Notes under the pieces: generated by a model
What the model was told of the DNA's origin: nothing
What the model saw: the letters and a program-made list of their open reading frames with translations, nothing else
Databases searched by the model: none
Shown: positions 5,700 to 7,459 of the stretch, piece by piece
Numbering within the stretch: the stretch's first letter is position 1
Layout: each line of letters starts with the position of its first letter
Program-made: the position numbers and the translations under genes
Assembly (NCBI GenBank): GCA_947629275.1
Contig: CANRDG010000089.1
Coordinates: 1-7,459 of the forward strand
Reading direction: 5' to 3'
Length of the DNA: 7,459 bases
Source: an uncultured Clostridia bacterium
Lineage (GTDB): Bacteria > Bacillota > Clostridia > Oscillospirales > Ruminococcaceae

Positions 5700-5701
5700 G
5701 G

Positions 5702-5734
5702 AAAAAAAGCTGCGAACTATTTTGTCCACAGCTT
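5702..5734 (-). terminator. Intrinsic terminator of the WYL operon
   Basis: On the minus strand AAGCTGTGGAC pairs with GTTCGCAGCTT over 11 pairs (two of them G.U) around an AAAATA loop and runs into seven T's. It lies about 20 nt after the second WYL gene and ends 3 nt before the -35 box of the next promoter. Confidence 0.9.
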
Positions 5735-5753
5735 AAATTTATAAATGCTGCGC

Positions 5754-6662
5754 TCACAGCTCGCAGTCAAGTTGTCTGTATAGCCTGTCTTTTATAAGCT
5801 CTACAAGGCTTTCGGGCTGAACTACTTTTACAAAAGGTCCGAACGATAAAAGCCTTATGACCATTTCGTTCTCGTCGTCGCCGTCATAAGTAATGGTAAG
5901 GCGGTAATGCGTATCATCAATGCGCTCCGCCTGCTTTTCAAAATGCGCAAAATGGAGCATTACTCTCTCCAAGGCGTTGCGCTCGTCTACAAGCTCTATG
6001 GCGACAGTTTTTGAAACGGGTGCTATGTCCTTTTCGGTAAAGCTTACGTTTTCCGCGAGCCGCTCGCACGACTGCGCTCTGCCTAAGTTTATCGTGCTCA
6101 TTCCCCTGCTGCCGCTGATATACAGCCTGAATTTATCGTCTTTTTCCGAATACTCCAGCCGCAGAGGTCGTGCAGCGATAAAACTTACAAAGCCGCGGCG
6201 GTCAACATACTTTATTTTAAGAGGGAAGTTATTTTTAACGGCATCGAGCGCCACGCGGAAGTTTTTTATATACTGCTCATTTTCATAGTCGTCGCCGTCA
6301 GAAAATCTGTCAAAAACGTAAATATCTTCGGGTCTGAAAAGCGGCTGAACGTCATCAAGACCAACAAACTTCACGTCAAAAAGCTTTACACGCTTATCAA
6401 GCGTAATTGCTTTGAGCCAGCGTTTTTGCAACATAGTCAGCGGCATGGTGGGCTTGTGCTCAACATTTGTTTTGCCGTCTTTTGAGATAAGGTTCCACCG
6501 CCCTTCTCTTATTGCTGGCTCTATTTCAAAAACGCTTTCCTCAAACGCCGCAGAACGAATTATATCACGCATTTCGGCAAGCGGCACATCTCTTTCAACG
6601 GCGGCGGTGAGTATTTTTGCAACTGCATTATAATATGTACCGTACAGTTCGCTGAATATCAT
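5754..6662 (-). CDS. WYL-domain transcriptional regulator (second of a pair)
   Basis: The 302-residue protein carries a WYL domain at about 146-200 (LKIKYVDRRG...RPLRLEY...FRLYISGSR...INLGRAQSC). A C-terminal WCX-like extension lies at about 217-296 (TVAIELVDERNALERV...VKVVQPESLVELIKDRL). WYL domains sense ligands or nucleic acids and usually control an N-terminal winged helix. Here the first 145 residues are helical and charged but I do not see a clear helix-turn-helix, so DNA binding may depend on its partner. The start at 6662 was chosen because ATGA overlaps the TGA of the upstream gene by 4 nt and GGAGG lies 7 nt before it. A longer frame reaching 6788 is just overlap with the upstream gene. 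Co-translation with another WYL protein resembles the mycobacterial PafB/PafC pair, which acts as a heterodimer in the DNA-damage response. This is an analogy, not an identification. Confidence 0.85.
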   Translation of the reverse strand: MIFSELYGTYYNAVAKILTAAVERDVPLAEMRDIIRSAAFEESVFEIEPAIREGRWNLISKDGKTNVEHKPTMPLTMLQKRWLKAITLDKRVKLFDVKFVGLDDVQPLFRPEDIYVFDRFSDGDDYENEQYIKNFRVALDAVKNNFPLKIKYVDRRGFVSFIAARPLRLEYSEKDDKFRLYISGSRGMSTINLGRAQSCERLAENVSFTEKDIAPVSKTVAIELVDERNALERVMLHFAHFEKQAERIDDTHYRLTITYDGDDENEMVIRLLSFGPFVKVVQPESLVELIKDRLYRQLDCEL

Positions 6663-7459
6663 ACGAGCGCCTCCTCTTTTAAACCGTAAAGCTGATACAT
6701 CTGCTCCAAGTCGTTTCTGAACTTTTCCACAAGTCCTTTGTCGGTGCATTTCAGATCTGTTATACGGCAGATAAATGTGCGTATCCACGGCACAAGCTCG
6801 CCTGCATCAAAAACATCGGCTGAAAAGTGGCAGGTGTTCTCGTCAAGCCGCTCGACACTTCCGCAGCGTTTTTCGCGCATCATTCTATCAAATATGTATT
6901 CCTCGCCCTTTAGGCAGCGCACAGTAAATTCAATATGCTCTTTGCTATATCTGCCAACGCTTACGCCCCATAAGTTTTGCTGCATATCTTCGAGTTTTTT
7001 TCGGTACTCTTCAAAATTTTCGCACACATCGCCGACATTGACAGTTACAATATTATCAAGCCTTGTGGAAAATATTCTGTCGTTATACTCGCTATACGAC
7101 ATAAGGTACTGCCTGCCGTTTTGCACGCTTATGAATATTTTCAGCGGCGCGGCGGTAAAGGTGAACGGCGTTTTTCTTCTGCTGAGCACTTCAAGCGTAA
7201 CGTTGCAGCGGCGGTCTATTGCATCAAAAAGGCTGCAAAGAATATCGCTGTCAAGGGTATGGGTAATATAGTGGTGTTTGAACGCAAAAGGGGTTTGCTG
7301 CGGCGGCAGCTTATCCAGCAGAAAAGAGCCTATAACGCCGCAGGGAGCAATTTCAGAGAAAAACATAAGCGCGTCTGCACCGTCAAAATCAGGGCTCTCA
7401 CAGCGGCTGTAAAACACCGTATGACCCGATTTTTCTATATTTACAAGACCTTGCGCGGC
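6659..7459 (-). CDS. WYL-domain regulator (first of a pair, 5' end outside the window)
   Basis: The frame is open to the window edge, giving at least 266 residues. A GTG at 7417 could start it, but in-frame codons continue upstream without a stop and no ribosome binding site precedes the GTG, so I treat the gene as partial. The visible part has a WYL domain at about 74-143 (LCSLFDAIDRRCNVTLEV...PLKIFISVQNGRQYLMSY...RLDNIVTV) and a WCX-like C-terminal domain at about 175-257 (IEFTVRCLKGEEYIFDRM...VEKFRNDLEQM). The order is that of standard WYL regulators, so an N-terminal winged helix probably lies beyond 7459. Its stop codon overlaps the start of the next WYL gene, which implies translational coupling and probably a joint complex. 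Whether the pair controls the adjacent RNA and slipin genes cannot be told from sequence. Confidence 0.83.
   Translation of the reverse strand, partial: AAQGLVNIEKSGHTVFYSRCESPDFDGADALMFFSEIAPCGVIGSFLLDKLPPQQTPFAFKHHYITHTLDSDILCSLFDAIDRRCNVTLEVLSRRKTPFTFTAAPLKIFISVQNGRQYLMSYSEYNDRIFSTRLDNIVTVNVGDVCENFEEYRKKLEDMQQNLWGVSVGRYSKEHIEFTVRCLKGEEYIFDRMMREKRCGSVERLDENTCHFSADVFDAGELVPWIRTFICRITDLKCTDKGLVEKFRNDLEQMYQLYGLKEEALV

Noticed and set aside
6663..6788. Longer start of the second WYL gene
   Set aside because: The extension lies wholly inside the first WYL gene in another frame, whereas the ATGA overlap with its own ribosome binding site is a normal coupled start.
1..7459. CRISPR arrays, insertion sequences, prophage or integration sites
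   Set aside because: I saw no regularly spaced direct repeats, transposase or integrase frames, or flanking target duplications. The tRNA-like T-arm alone is not evidence of an attachment site.

Overview
The window looks like chromosome of a spore-forming Clostridia bacterium, probably an Oscillospiraceae/Ruminococcaceae relative. The evidence is an alpha/beta-type small acid-soluble spore protein, strong GGAGG-type ribosome binding sites, and a release factor 2 operon with two nucleotide-kinase-like genes. The taxonomic placement below Clostridia is an inference. Apart from the spore protein gene near the left end and a doubtful reading frame before it, every gene lies on the minus strand.

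Right to left (the direction of minus-strand transcription) there are three blocks. Block A (7459-5702) is a tandem pair of WYL-domain regulators. The first is cut by the window edge, the second starts inside the stop codon of the first, and the pair ends at a strong intrinsic terminator. Block B (5699-4068) starts with a sigma-A-type extended -10 promoter directly after that terminator. It drives a structured RNA of about 149 nt with a perfect tRNA T-arm, a D-arm-like hairpin, an anticodon-like hairpin and a CCGAAGG motif inside a basal helix. These features fit a bacterial Y RNA (YrlA-like tRNA mimic) better than a normal tRNA. A leader of about 260 nt with terminator-like hairpins then leads to a slipin/SPFH protein that carries three degenerate beta repeats before its SPFH domain. 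Block C (3941-464) has a near-consensus promoter followed by prfB (release factor 2, with no programmed frameshift), a cytidylate-kinase-like gene, a uridine-kinase-like gene and an alpha/beta hydrolase. It ends at a two-way terminator shared with the convergent spore protein gene.

The most interesting part is 7459-4068. WYL proteins are ligand- or nucleic-acid-sensing regulators, Y RNAs bind Ro60/Rsr in RNA quality control, and slipins have been linked with RNA-repair loci (from memory, not checked here). Together they suggest an RNA-damage or stress-response locus in which the noncoding RNA has been missed. No Ro/TROVE or RtcB gene is inside the window, so the assignment rests on the RNA's shape and its neighbours.
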